Source: Streptomyces sp. CC0208 (lineage in GTDB: Bacteria > Actinomycetota > Actinomycetes > Streptomycetales > Streptomycetaceae). From it: a DNA stretch of 64,000 nt. The notes below the pieces were generated by a model. The model saw nothing but the letters and a program-made list of their open reading frames with translations. It ran no database searches and was not told the origin of the DNA. Below, in pieces: positions 18,101 to 26,731 of this stretch; the first letter of the stretch is position 1; each line of letters opens with the position of its first letter. The position numbers were made by a program, and so were the translations under genes. The stretch spans positions 2,108,001-2,172,000 of the forward strand of contig NZ_CP031969.1 of the NCBI RefSeq assembly GCF_003443735.1. The letters run 5' to 3'.

Positions 18101-19708
18101 TCATCCCCTCACGCTGAGCCACTGTGCCCCGGCGCCGTAGATCTCCTCGATCTTGTGCCGACGGGGCTTGCCGGTTTCGGTCAGACAGCCGTCCTCGACG
18201 GAGGGCATGGCAGCGACGACCGAGAAGCTGTGGAGGCGCTCCCAGGGGTGCAGTCGCTCGTTCACCACCTTGAGCGCGGCCCGGCATTCGTCCTCGCTCC
18301 CGGCTCCCTCCGGGGAGGCCGGATCGAAGAACAGCACGGCGCCCAGGCGAGATCCGTCGGTCTTCATCACGGCGCACAGCCCGGCGCCGGTGGCGGCCGC
18401 GGCGGATTCCTCCACGGAGCGCAGGAAGACCTTCTCGCCGTTGGGCAGAGCCACGAAGTCCCGCATGCGTCCGTAGACGGTCACGTAGCCGTCCTCGTCG
18501 ACAGCGCCGACGTCGCCCGTCGGCCACCAGACGTCCGGGTCCCGTACCACGGGGACGATGCGGGGCCCCAGCACCTCGCCGTAGAGGAAGGGGGTGGGGG
18601 TACGGACCAGGATCTCGCCGGTGGCCGGGTCCGTCCTCACGTCCCCCCAGGGGATGGGACGGCCGACGGTGCCCGGGCGGGTGGCCCCGGGGACGTTGAG
18701 GCCGATCATTCCGAGTTCGGTGGTGCCGTAGACCTCGTAGACCGGCAGCCCGCCGGCGTGCAGCTCGGCGAGCAGCGCCGGATCGGTGGGCGCGCTGCCC
18801 ACGAAGACCGCCTTCAGGGCCGTCCCGAACACCGACGCGTAGGCCTTCGCCATGCCGCCGTCGGTGCCCTCCAGCCCCTGTCGCCGCGCGATGTCCTGTG
18901 CTCGCTTGTGCAGGTGCTGCAGCGAGCGCGGTACGGCCACGTGAAGGGTGGGGGACAGGTCGGCGCTGTCCGTCGTGATGCGGGCCGGGTCGCTGAGGAC
19001 GAAGTCCATCCCCTGGCCGAGACCCCAGTACAGCATCATGCGCTGCGGCAGGTGGGACAGCGGCAGGTAGAGCAGCAACCGGTCCTGGCCACCGAATCCG
19101 TACAGTTCGGCGAACCGGTCCATGGTGTACAGCAGCGGGGCGGAGTGGACCGCGAAGAGTTTCGGTTCGGAGAGGGTGCCGCTGGTCGAAACGATGGTGA
19201 ACGGGCCGTTTCCCCGGTCCACCGGCTCGAAGGTGTCCTCGGCGGCCTCGGCTTCGCCGATCAGGCCGACCACCGACGGCGCCGCGTCGGCGCTGCCCAG
19301 GACCACCACGTCCATTCCCGCGGCGCGGAAGGCGGCCGCGCAGCCCGCCTGGTCGGTGAGGACCGTACGGCAGCCGGCTTCGCGGGCGGTGGCCACGGCC
19401 CGGTCCTGCGGGGCGCTCGGGTACAGCGCCACCGAGACGGCCCCGGTCAGCAGGACCGCGAGATCGGCCAGGACCCATTCGTATGACGTCGCGCCGTGTA
19501 TCGCGACCCGGGAGCCGGGGGTGACGCCCCGCCGCCGCAGGGCAGCGGCGAGCAGCAGGGCGTCACGGTGGCACTCCGGATAGGACACGGACGTCCGGAC
19601 CCCACCGCGCCGACACAGCAGAGAACTCGACGTCATGCTCGGCATGGCGGCGACGATCTCGGTGAGCGAACAGGATCCGACAGCCATGGTCATGCCATTG
19701 GTGTCCAT
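18101..19708 (-). CDS. Adenylate-forming acyl-CoA synthetase-like enzyme
   Basis: A 535-residue ANL-superfamily enzyme that activates a carboxylic acid as acyl-AMP. Core motifs are present: A3-like FTIVSTSGTLSEPKLF (the usual GTTGxPK is degraded to GTLSEPK), A5 VYEVYGTTELG, A7 WWPTGDVG, A8 VYGRMRDFV and A10 TETGKPRRHKIEE with the catalytic Lys. The architecture resembles fatty-acid CoA ligases more than NRPS adenylation domains. Start is the ATG at 19708; ATG at 19693 is an alternative. It is tightly linked to the downstream hydrolase and upstream diiron gene. Because no carrier protein is visible in this operon, CoA or a free acyl-adenylate is the likelier acceptor route. Confidence 0.85.
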   Translation of the reverse strand: MDTNGMTMAVGSCSLTEIVAAMPSMTSSSLLCRRGGVRTSVSYPECHRDALLLAAALRRRGVTPGSRVAIHGATSYEWVLADLAVLLTGAVSVALYPSAPQDRAVATAREAGCRTVLTDQAGCAAAFRAAGMDVVVLGSADAAPSVVGLIGEAEAAEDTFEPVDRGNGPFTIVSTSGTLSEPKLFAVHSAPLLYTMDRFAELYGFGGQDRLLLYLPLSHLPQRMMLYWGLGQGMDFVLSDPARITTDSADLSPTLHVAVPRSLQHLHKRAQDIARRQGLEGTDGGMAKAYASVFGTALKAVFVGSAPTDPALLAELHAGGLPVYEVYGTTELGMIGLNVPGATRPGTVGRPIPWGDVRTDPATGEILVRTPTPFLYGEVLGPRIVPVVRDPDVWWPTGDVGAVDEDGYVTVYGRMRDFVALPNGEKVFLRSVEESAAAATGAGLCAVMKTDGSRLGAVLFFDPASPEGAGSEDECRAALKVVNERLHPWERLHSFSVVAAMPSVEDGCLTETGKPRRHKIEEIYGAGAQWLSVRG

Positions 19709-19709
19709 G

Positions 19710-20402
19710 TCATCCGATCCGCGGGGCCGCGGTGGCCAGGTCCGAGCCGCCTCGCTCCAACGCGTCGGTGAACAGCTGGGCGTAGGCCCGGAGGGTGTAC
19801 TTCCAGGCGGCGACCATCACCGTGTACGCCTCCTCGGACTCCGCGCAGCGCTCGAATCCCTTGCGGACGGTCTCGATGTGCTCCTGGTCCTCGGTCGAGT
19901 GCACTCGGAGGAAGGACAACGCGTCCTTGGCGAAGTCGTACTGCCGCATCGCCTCGGCCACCTTGGGGGCGAGAGTGGCCCCGAGCCCCTCGGTGGCGGC
20001 GGCGAAGCCGATGATGCCCGCCGGTTCGGCCGCGCGGGCCAGGTAGTGGTTCTGTCCCACCATCGTCCAGGTGCCGAGGCCCGGGACGGCACCGAGGTAC
20101 CCGTCGGGGTCGATGCCCAGCTTCTTCAGGTCGCGCACACAGAGCCTGTTGTGGTGCCGCTCGTCGCGCGCCAGGTCCAGGAACCAGTCCTGCAGCCACT
20201 CGCTGTCGCTGTGCGAGGCGGCGGCCGCCAGAAAGTAGGGGGTCTGGCTCACCAGGTGGTAGGTCTCGCGCAGATAGGCCGCGTAGACCTCCTCGGTGAG
20301 CGTCCCCTTCAGGATGCACTCGATGAAGGGGTGCTTCTCGATGTACTCCGCCAGCACGGGCGCGGTCTCGGCCTCCGCCCGCTCGTACGCGGTCGTGGTC
20401 AT
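19710..20402 (-). CDS. Haem-oxygenase-like diiron oxidase/oxygenase (HDO superfamily)
   Basis: A 230-residue helical protein of the haem-oxygenase-like diiron superfamily (TenA/PqqC-like fold; relatives UndA, BesC, SznF, RohS and HrmI). The candidate iron ligands follow the HDO pattern: Glu81-x2-His84 (DERHHN), Glu138 (ATEGLG), His168, Asp172 and His175 (VHSTEDQEH). Characterised members perform oxidative decarboxylation, lysine C-C cleavage, N-oxygenation or nitro/N-nitroso formation, so the reaction cannot be fixed from sequence. The ATG at 20402 follows GGAGG and lies 1 nt beyond the stop of the ferritin-like gene. Two diiron proteins side by side, with a halogenase and a ligase, mark this as a biosynthetic operon. 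Confidence 0.8.
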   Translation of the reverse strand: MTTTAYERAEAETAPVLAEYIEKHPFIECILKGTLTEEVYAAYLRETYHLVSQTPYFLAAAASHSDSEWLQDWFLDLARDERHHNRLCVRDLKKLGIDPDGYLGAVPGLGTWTMVGQNHYLARAAEPAGIIGFAAATEGLGATLAPKVAEAMRQYDFAKDALSFLRVHSTEDQEHIETVRKGFERCAESEEAYTVMVAAWKYTLRAYAQLFTDALERGGSDLATAAPRIG

Positions 20403-20403
20403 C

Positions 20404-21093
20404 TCATACCTCCACAAGGCCCAGCTTGGACATCGTCTCGTCGAACCGCGCCCGGGTGCGCGGGATGTAGTCGGCCTCGACGAAGCCCTGGCCGATCGCC
20501 CACGAGATGGTCTGCGACAGTTCGCCGCCGAGATAGTTCTCGAGATGCTCCGAGTACCACTTGCAGTACTCGATGCCCCGACGCCGGGTGTCCTCGTCCT
20601 CGTCGAGCAGCCGCTTGGCCACCGTCAGGCCGAAGCCCATGTGACGGCGCTCCTCGCGCTCGATGCGGGCGAACTCCGGGAAGTACTCGGGCTTGTTCCG
20701 GCCGAGCTGGTGCAGTTCCTCCATGGCGAGCACGCCCTCGGCATAGAGGTTCAGCCCGATGAGGACCTCGATCTCGTCGTCGCTCTCGAACAGCCGGCGG
20801 AAGCGCTGGTCGATGTCGTCGATGCGGTACTTGTCGTGGTCGAACTCGTCCCAGACCAGTCCCAGCCGCTCGACACCCTCCTTGAACAGACGGGCGTGCA
20901 CGACCTCGTCGGACGCGTGGTGGAGGAGGTACGACTTCTCACGCAGGTCCTCCCGCCGCGGGATCCAGCGGGCGCACAGGTCGATGATCTCCAGCTCGGA
21001 GTAGTAGAAGTTCAGGTACACGGTCAGCACGAGGTCCAAGGCGTTCTGGCCGTGCTTCTCGATGATCTCGTCCTTGAGAGTCGGGGTGCTCAT
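20404..21093 (-). CDS. Ferritin-like diiron protein (putative oxygenase)
   Basis: A 229-residue four-helix-bundle protein. Two complete half-sites for a carboxylate-bridged diiron centre are visible: Glu33 with Glu63-x2-His66 (SDEVVHARLF), and Glu119 (YAEGVLAM) with Glu148-x2-His151 (REERRHMGF). Spacing fits ferritin-like monooxygenases such as the PaaA/BoxB and AurF-type groups better than storage ferritins. The ATG at 21093 has AAGGAGG upstream; open frame beyond it is not part of the protein. It lies between the AhpD-like and HDO genes, likely co-translated. It may hydroxylate or N-oxygenate the operon's intermediate; no electron-transfer partner is encoded beside it. Confidence 0.8.
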   Translation of the reverse strand: MSTPTLKDEIIEKHGQNALDLVLTVYLNFYYSELEIIDLCARWIPRREDLREKSYLLHHASDEVVHARLFKEGVERLGLVWDEFDHDKYRIDDIDQRFRRLFESDDEIEVLIGLNLYAEGVLAMEELHQLGRNKPEYFPEFARIEREERRHMGFGLTVAKRLLDEDEDTRRRGIEYCKWYSEHLENYLGGELSQTISWAIGQGFVEADYIPRTRARFDETMSKLGLVEV

Positions 21094-21106
21094 GGCGGTG
21101 CCTCCT

Positions 21107-21667
21107 TCACTCCGGATGTGCCGACGCGGCGGAGAAGATCTCCTCGACGTCGATGGACAGGGCTTTGAGGAACCTGCTGGTGAGGTTGTACGTGCCGATC
21201 GCGAGCACGATGTTGACGATCTCCGCCTCGCTGAACACCTCACGCAGCCGCTTGCGCAGTTCGTCGGTGGTGCCGTCCGGATCGTGCGTCAGCCGGTCGG
21301 CGAGTTCGAGGATCAGCGCCTCCCTGGGGTCGAACACCTGCGCCTGGACCACCGAGTTGCCGACGGCGCCGATCTCGTGCTCGTCCATGCCGGCCTTGCG
21401 CGCCGAGGCACTCATGTGAGCCACGCAGTAGGTGCACTCCTGGGCCTTCGCGGTGCCGAGTGCCGCCAGGGCACGCAACCGTGGGCCGATGGTGGGCGAG
21501 GCGTAGATCTGCGCCCAGAAAGGGACGAACGTCTGAAGCAGGTCCGGGCAGTGTGCCATCGCCCGGAGGATGTTCGGCACGAACCCGTATTCCTCGCGGA
21601 CCGCGGCGAAGGTGGATCGCACCTCCGGTGCGACGTCCTCGTCCTGCTGTAGGTCGACGAATGCCAT
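21107..21667 (-). CDS. AhpD-like carboxymuconolactone decarboxylase family protein
   Basis: A 186-residue all-helical protein of the CMD/AhpD superfamily. The redox motif CTYC followed by VAHMSAS (about residues 78-88) matches the CxxCxxxH active site of alkylhydroperoxidase AhpD. The N-terminal segment (APEVRSTFAAVREEYGFVPNILRAMAHCPDLL) is typical of peroxidase-related members. The ATG follows GAGGAGGCTCCG. In this operon it could remove peroxide produced by the two diiron enzymes and flavin halogenase, or could supply reducing equivalents. Both roles are inferred. Confidence 0.85.
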   Translation of the reverse strand: MAFVDLQQDEDVAPEVRSTFAAVREEYGFVPNILRAMAHCPDLLQTFVPFWAQIYASPTIGPRLRALAALGTAKAQECTYCVAHMSASARKAGMDEHEIGAVGNSVVQAQVFDPREALILELADRLTHDPDGTTDELRKRLREVFSEAEIVNIVLAIGTYNLTSRFLKALSIDVEEIFSAASAHPE

Positions 21668-21679
21668 CGGAGCCTCCTC

Positions 21680-23278
21680 TCAGTCCTTCGCCGGTTCCTG
21701 GGGCTCGAACAGCCCGAAGGCGATGGCCTCGTGCACCAGTGCCCGGGCCCGGTCCGGCGGTTCGAGCTCCTTGTCCACCAGCAGGCCGATGAGGTCGTCG
21801 GCCGATCGGCTGCCGTCGGCCAGTTCCCGCAGCGCCGCCAGCGCCGGGGTGAGCGGCATGCTGGTGCCGGAGGAGTGGCGAAGGACCGGCGACGGCCTCA
21901 GATGTCCGCCGTCCACGGCGAGATCCTCCCCGACCTCGATCTCCTCGGACGGTACGACGGGCTGCTTCCAGTCCACGTTGACGCCGACCGTCTTGCCGTC
22001 GAAGACCCCTTCGATGGTGCTGCGCAGGTCCGCGGGGACGTCCAGCTGTTCCAGGTACCTGCGGTACCAGGAACGGTGCTGGAAGGCACCGGCGATGAGG
22101 GAGATGAAGGCCTTCTCCGGTTCGATTCCCGGCACGTCGAACTGGCTGCGGGCGTGCCAGAAGTAGGACTCCTTCGACCCGCCATGACCGCCGTAGAGGA
22201 AGTAGACCTGGGCGCGGAGCCGCTCGAACTCCTTGCGGTAGGCACTCTCGTAGAAGTCCAGCACCGTGTCACGGCCGAGCTCGGGCTTGTCCAGGATGGT
22301 GTTCACGGCGGTCGCGGCCAGGTACCCACTGAGCATCGACAGGTGCACTCCGGTCGAGAACAGCGGGTCGATGAAGCAGGCGGCGTCGCCGACGGCGATG
22401 TAGCCGTCCCCACTGAACCGGTCGTAGATGTACGACCAGTCGCGCTGGGCGTGCATCTTGTCCACCTGTTCGGCGCCCTGCAGCCGCTCGGCCAGCTCGG
22501 GTGTCCGCTCCAGGCAACTTCGGTAGTAGTTGTCCAGCCCGGCTTCCTTGTTCTTGAGGTACGACTGGCGGTCGACGACGACGCCGACGCTGGTGATGTC
22601 GTCGCGCAGTGGGATGAACCACCACCAGCCCTCGTCGAAGGTGGGCAGGAAGGTGTTGCCGGCGTCCAGCCCGGCCGGGCGCTCGGCCCCGCGCCAGTAG
22701 GTCCACATGGCCATGTTCTTGAGGTACGGGTCCCACTCCTGCTGATGCAACCGCTTGGTGACCAAGCCGCCCTGTCCCGAGGAGTCCACGAGCCAGCGGG
22801 CGGTCACGGATCCGGGCTTGTCGTCGGCGTCCCTGTAGTCGACCCGTACGGTGCCGTCGTCGCCGATCACGAAGTCCGTGACGCGGTGCTCCTCGCGGGC
22901 GTCGACGCCGTGCTCGCGGGCGTTCTCCAGCAGCATCTGGTCGAAGGGGCCGCGTTCGACCTGGTAGCCGTAGTCGTACGGCATGGCCAGCGCGTCCTTG
23001 AAGTACACCGTCCACGGCTCGCGGCGTTCCCCCCAGACCCACTCGACGCCGTACTTCTTGATGAACCCGGCATTCTCCAGTTTCTCCAGGACACCGATCT
23101 TCTTGAGCAGGTCGGCGGTGCCGGAAAGCAGCGATTCGCCGATGTGGTAACGCGGGAACTTCGCCGCCTCGAACAGAATGACGCGCTTTCCGTACTGAGC
23201 CAGCAGGGTGCTCGTCATGGAACCCCCGGGCCCACCGCCGATGACTACGACGTCGTACTCGGATGCGGAGTCCGTCAT
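21680..23278 (-). CDS. FAD-dependent halogenase
   Basis: A 532-residue flavin halogenase that uses FADH2, O2 and chloride to halogenate a substrate. Visible motifs are the FAD-binding GGGPGGS (residues 14-20), the halogenase signature WxWxIP at 218-223 (WWWFIP) and the Fx2Px2SxG motif at 302-310 (FIDPLFSTG). The segment FPRYHIGESLLSGTADLLKKIG resembles the CmlS/phenolic and carrier-bound-substrate groups rather than free tryptophan 7-halogenases. A C-terminal extension (about 450-532) follows the catalytic core. A flavin reductase is not adjacent; the nitroreductase at 24.7 kb might serve. It is second in the operon after the N-acyl amino acid synthase, so an N-acyl aromatic amino acid is a candidate substrate (inference). 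Confidence 0.88.
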   Translation of the reverse strand: MTDSASEYDVVVIGGGPGGSMTSTLLAQYGKRVILFEAAKFPRYHIGESLLSGTADLLKKIGVLEKLENAGFIKKYGVEWVWGERREPWTVYFKDALAMPYDYGYQVERGPFDQMLLENAREHGVDAREEHRVTDFVIGDDGTVRVDYRDADDKPGSVTARWLVDSSGQGGLVTKRLHQQEWDPYLKNMAMWTYWRGAERPAGLDAGNTFLPTFDEGWWWFIPLRDDITSVGVVVDRQSYLKNKEAGLDNYYRSCLERTPELAERLQGAEQVDKMHAQRDWSYIYDRFSGDGYIAVGDAACFIDPLFSTGVHLSMLSGYLAATAVNTILDKPELGRDTVLDFYESAYRKEFERLRAQVYFLYGGHGGSKESYFWHARSQFDVPGIEPEKAFISLIAGAFQHRSWYRRYLEQLDVPADLRSTIEGVFDGKTVGVNVDWKQPVVPSEEIEVGEDLAVDGGHLRPSPVLRHSSGTSMPLTPALAALRELADGSRSADDLIGLLVDKELEPPDRARALVHEAIAFGLFEPQEPAKD

Positions 23279-23299
23279 TTTTTCTCCCGTCCCGGTGCT

Positions 23300-24052
23300 T
23301 CAGTGGTAGACGTCAACCGTGCTGTCGTACTCGTTGAGATAGCGGTAGAACGAGGCACTGGTTCGGAACGGCCGCGAGAACAGCTCGGCAACACGCAGGA
23401 GCAGAGCGATGCTCCGTCCGGAACCTTCGAGTTCCGTGTCGATGAACTCCTTTCCGGTTTCCTCGAAACCGAGCGCGACCAGCGGGGCGATGGGCGTGGT
23501 CGCGGTCTCGGTGAAGAGATCGGCCACGATGTGCGTGGCATTGTGGACGACGCACCAGTGAATACAGCCCTTCACCAGAGCGGCGAGCACCCCGTACGGC
23601 ATCTGGTCGTACCGCCGGTTGCGGTACTCGGGGAGGATCATCAGCCGCTGACATTCGATGAGCCGTCGGCGGGGGCCGCGCAGATCGTCGATGGCGACGA
23701 ACTGCTCGATGGGCAGTCCGTCGGCCCCGTCCTCCACCAGCCGCATCGTGCCGACCACCCGGCCCTCGGCACGGGCGAGCAGATAGGTGGACTGCGCGTC
23801 GTACCGATCCTTGTGCCGGGGACCCTCCGCCGCGGGCAGCCAACCGCACTCCTCCCCGTACACCGCCTCCCACAGCGCGTCCACGGCTTCGAAATCCGCT
23901 TCGGTCGAGGCGATGTACAGGAAGAAGGGCTGATCCGCGTCTTTGGGCTCCTCCCGGAATTCCCAGCCGGCGAGGCGTTTTCCTGCGGTTTTCCGGGGCG
24001 CCGGCCGATCGCCGGCAATGATCAGATCCTGGGATTCCGACCCGCTCTTCAT
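23300..24052 (-). CDS. FeeM-type N-acyl amino acid synthase (GNAT fold)
   Basis: A 250-residue GNAT-fold acyltransferase resembling N-acyl amino acid synthases (FeeM) and acyl-homoserine-lactone synthases, which move a fatty acyl chain from acyl-ACP to an amino-acid amine. The core is STYLLARAEGRVVGTMRLVED, then the conserved LIECQRLMILPEYRNRRYDQMPYGVLAALVKGCIHWCVVHNATHIVAD and VALGFEETGKEF. The ATG at 24052 is chosen because GGTGG precedes it and upstream in-frame sequence looks non-coding. It is the first gene of the minus-strand operon, downstream of a long regulatory spacer. With the M20 amidohydrolase at the operon's other end it suggests temporary N-acylation, which is inference. Confidence 0.78.
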   Translation of the reverse strand: MKSGSESQDLIIAGDRPAPRKTAGKRLAGWEFREEPKDADQPFFLYIASTEADFEAVDALWEAVYGEECGWLPAAEGPRHKDRYDAQSTYLLARAEGRVVGTMRLVEDGADGLPIEQFVAIDDLRGPRRRLIECQRLMILPEYRNRRYDQMPYGVLAALVKGCIHWCVVHNATHIVADLFTETATTPIAPLVALGFEETGKEFIDTELEGSGRSIALLLRVAELFSRPFRTSASFYRYLNEYDSTVDVYH

Positions 24053-24727
24053 AGGCACCACCCTTATTTCGTCGGGAAGTACGGAAGGAACCTCGATGCG
24101 CAGCGGGCAAGCCGCACGGCCCCGCTTGAGGATTTTGGGATGCATTCGGCATAACTGTGCGATGTGCGTGACAACGCGCTCGTCGTAGAAGTCAAGCGAC
24201 CAGATAGCGCTTGCGACTTGCCGAACCTAGCGGTGCCGATCGACACAGAGCAACAAGGCCGGACAAGGGCTGCACCGATATCCGGCCGCCTGCGGGCAAC
24301 ACTCCGGCGTCACAGCTCATCACACACGCAACACCCGTTGTCTGCATGCCTGCTCGGGTGGCCCAGCGGAACCGTTCCGCACATTGGCCAATTGACGCCA
24401 CAGAGCCCTTGTGAACGGCATGCGAAACGTTTCGTCAAGAGGTTACTACAAGACCCGAAGGCGATATTCGGCCAACAGTTCACCACACCATTGGCGGATT
24501 ATCGCGATTCTGCAATTCTCGACCCTCGGGTCCGCCGTCGATGCCCTCCCGGCGCTCAGCAGGTTCGCGCGCCCAGGCTCAGGTCGAACATCCGTCCACC
24601 GTGACGCGGATACCGCAGTGCCCCCGACGATGTGGGCACCTTCCGCTGAACACGCCTGCTCGCGGCTTCGATCCGCGCGCTCGGGCCCTGCCCTCGGTCT
24701 CCCGGACAGTTGACAACGGAGCGTGTC
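24053..24727. promoter_or_regulatory. Divergent regulatory spacer with two palindromes
   Basis: This 675-nt spacer, AT-richer than its surroundings, separates the minus-strand operon from the plus-strand nitroreductase gene. It has no supported gene. It holds a 7-bp-arm inverted repeat GCGGAACCGTTCCGC (24366-24380) and a perfect 12-bp palindrome CGAAACGTTTCG (24423-24434) of LacI-like type. Such length and symmetry suit divergent regulated promoters. No regulator gene is adjacent. Confidence 0.55.
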
Positions 24728-25312
24728 ATGGACGTGATGACAGCCATCCTCACCCGCCGCAGTGAACACTTCCTTGCCGATCCGGCCCCGTCGGACGACG
24801 AACTCACCTACCTTCTGCGCGGTGCGGCGACCGCTCCGGACCACGGAACGCTCAAGCCGTGGCGGTGGATACTGCTGCGCGGCAAGGACCGCGTCGTGCT
24901 CGGGGACTGCCTGGCGGACGAACATCCGGGGCAGGCCTCGGACCGGATGGCGGCCCGCATGCTGAGTGCACCGCTCCTGGCCGTACTCGTCTTCGCGCCG
25001 CGACCGAACGCCAAGGTGCCGGAATGGGAGCAGCTCGCCGCCACCAGCTCCATGACGCATTCGCTCATGCTTCTCCTGCATGCGCGGGGCTACGGAAGCA
25101 TCTGGCGTACCGGGCGGCTCGCCGAAAGCACGGCAGTCCGTTCCCTGCTGCGGATCGACCCGGCTGAATCGCTTCTCGGCGGCCTCTGGGTGGGTACACC
25201 GGATCCTGCCAAGGAGCGCCCCCGGCGGCCACTGGAAGACGTGTCCCATCGGATATCGGTGTTCAGGGCGACTGAGCAGACCGCCGTGGAACACGTCTCG
25301 CACGCCGTGTGA
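24728..25312 (+). CDS. Nitroreductase-family flavoprotein (YdjA-like)
   Basis: A 194-residue FMN-dependent oxidoreductase of the short nitroreductase type. TRRSEHFLADPAPSDDELTYLLRGAATAPDHGTLKPWRWILLRG matches YdjA-like enzymes, including the APDHGxLxPWR motif at the FMN site. The later GLWVGTP is also typical. The ATG at 24728 has ACGGAG 8 nt upstream. It is divergent from island A and could supply reduced flavin to the halogenase or reduce an intermediate; both are inferred. The next gene (antiporter) begins 97 nt downstream. Confidence 0.82.
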   Translation: MDVMTAILTRRSEHFLADPAPSDDELTYLLRGAATAPDHGTLKPWRWILLRGKDRVVLGDCLADEHPGQASDRMAARMLSAPLLAVLVFAPRPNAKVPEWEQLAATSSMTHSLMLLLHARGYGSIWRTGRLAESTAVRSLLRIDPAESLLGGLWVGTPDPAKERPRRPLEDVSHRISVFRATEQTAVEHVSHAV

Positions 25313-25409
25313 CTCCGCTCTTCGGCCGGTGTTCCGAAGCGCGTTCGTGACGCCCCCGTCCGCGCCGGCCTGAGCCGTGGGCGGCGGGGACCGGAAAGCA
25401 GAGGAACGC

Positions 25410-26711
25410 ATGACAGAACTCCAAGCGGCGATCCTCCTCGCCGATCTCGCACTGATCCTCGTCCTGGCCCGGTTGGCCGGCCGACTGGCCCGCGCGCTGG
25501 GACAACCACCCGTCCTGGGAGAGATCGTCGGGGGAATCCTGGTGGGTTCCACTCTCTTCGACGGAGCCATCGCCGAGACGCTGTTCCCGCACGAGGTCCG
25601 CCCCTATCTCGGCGCCCTCGCGAACATCGGGCTCGTGCTGTTCATGTTCGTCGTGGGCCTGGAGTTCGACTTCTCCCGGCTGCACGGAAGCGGGCGGGTC
25701 GCCGGCGTCACCGCGCTGGGCGCCACCGTGGTGCCGTTCGGACTCGGCTGCCTGCTCGCCCTCCACCTCGCCGCCTCCCATCAGGCGACGAGCCGCCTGA
25801 GCTTCGTCCTCTTCATCGGCGTGGCCCTGTCGGTGACCGCGTTCCCCGTGCTCGCGCGCATCCTCGACGACCGCGGGATGACCGGAACCAGAGCCGGGAC
25901 GCTCGCACTGTCCGCGGCAGCGGTGTGCGACTTGGCCGTGTGGACCATGCTCTCCTTCGTCCAGGCGCTCGTCGACGGGGACGGCCGGGATCACTGGCGG
26001 GTGACCCTGGCCATCCCCTTCGCGCTGTTCCTTTACGTTGGCGTCAGGCCGCTGCTCACGAAGATCCTGGTCCGGCAGGGAGCCGGCCGCCCGCTGACCG
26101 GTAACAGCCGCGTGGTACTGCTCAGCGGTCTGCTCGCGTCGTCCGCAATGACCCAGTGGCTCGGGCTGCACTTCGTGTTCGGCGCGTTCCTGTTCGGACT
26201 CGTCGTACCGCGCTCCGCGAACAGTGGCTACCGGCAGGAGGTGACCCAGGACATCAAGTCCGCCACCAACCTGCTGCTCCCGGTCTACTTCATCGTCGCG
26301 GGGCTCAACGTGGACCTGTCCGAGGTGGGACTCCAGGGACTGGGCGAACTGTCCCTGATCATGCTGGTCGCTGTCACCGGGAAGTTCGGGGGCGCCTGGC
26401 TCGCGGCCAGATCCCAGGGGATGCCGCCACGCGACTGCGCGGTTCTCGCCACGTTGATGAACACCCGCGGCCTGACCGAACTCGTAGCGCTGAGCGTCGG
26501 TTTGCAGGCCGGCATTCTCGACGAACGGCTCTACTCGCTGATGACCGTCATGGCCGTGGTCACCACCGCTGCCACCGGTCCACTGCTGGCGTGGCTGGCC
26601 CCTCGGCGGGAGAGCGCGAAGGCGTTCGGGAGACCGGACGACCAGAGCCGGACGGCACCCGCTCGCTCCCCGGCGGCGCAGGTGCCCGGCGAGGGACAGT
26701 CCCCGCCGTAG
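25410..26711 (+). CDS. CPA2-family cation:proton antiporter (KefB-like, membrane part only)
   Basis: A 433-residue membrane protein with about 12 transmembrane helices, the Na+/H+ exchanger (CPA2/KefB) type. Recognisable pieces are the first helices (AAILLADLALILVLARLAGRLARALGQPPVLGEIVGGILVG), LFMFVVGLEFDF and the late MNTRGLTELVAL motif. The cytosolic tail is short and lacks the TrkA-N domain of full KefB proteins. The ATG at 25410 follows GAGGAA. It may run in an operon with the nitroreductase. Antiporters of this type recur in actinomycete biosynthetic loci as ion or metabolite transporters, but here the substrate is not evident. Confidence 0.85.
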   Translation: MTELQAAILLADLALILVLARLAGRLARALGQPPVLGEIVGGILVGSTLFDGAIAETLFPHEVRPYLGALANIGLVLFMFVVGLEFDFSRLHGSGRVAGVTALGATVVPFGLGCLLALHLAASHQATSRLSFVLFIGVALSVTAFPVLARILDDRGMTGTRAGTLALSAAAVCDLAVWTMLSFVQALVDGDGRDHWRVTLAIPFALFLYVGVRPLLTKILVRQGAGRPLTGNSRVVLLSGLLASSAMTQWLGLHFVFGAFLFGLVVPRSANSGYRQEVTQDIKSATNLLLPVYFIVAGLNVDLSEVGLQGLGELSLIMLVAVTGKFGGAWLAARSQGMPPRDCAVLATLMNTRGLTELVALSVGLQAGILDERLYSLMTVMAVVTTAATGPLLAWLAPRRESAKAFGRPDDQSRTAPARSPAAQVPGEGQSPP

Positions 26712-26731
26712 CCCGGCGGACCGAACACCGG

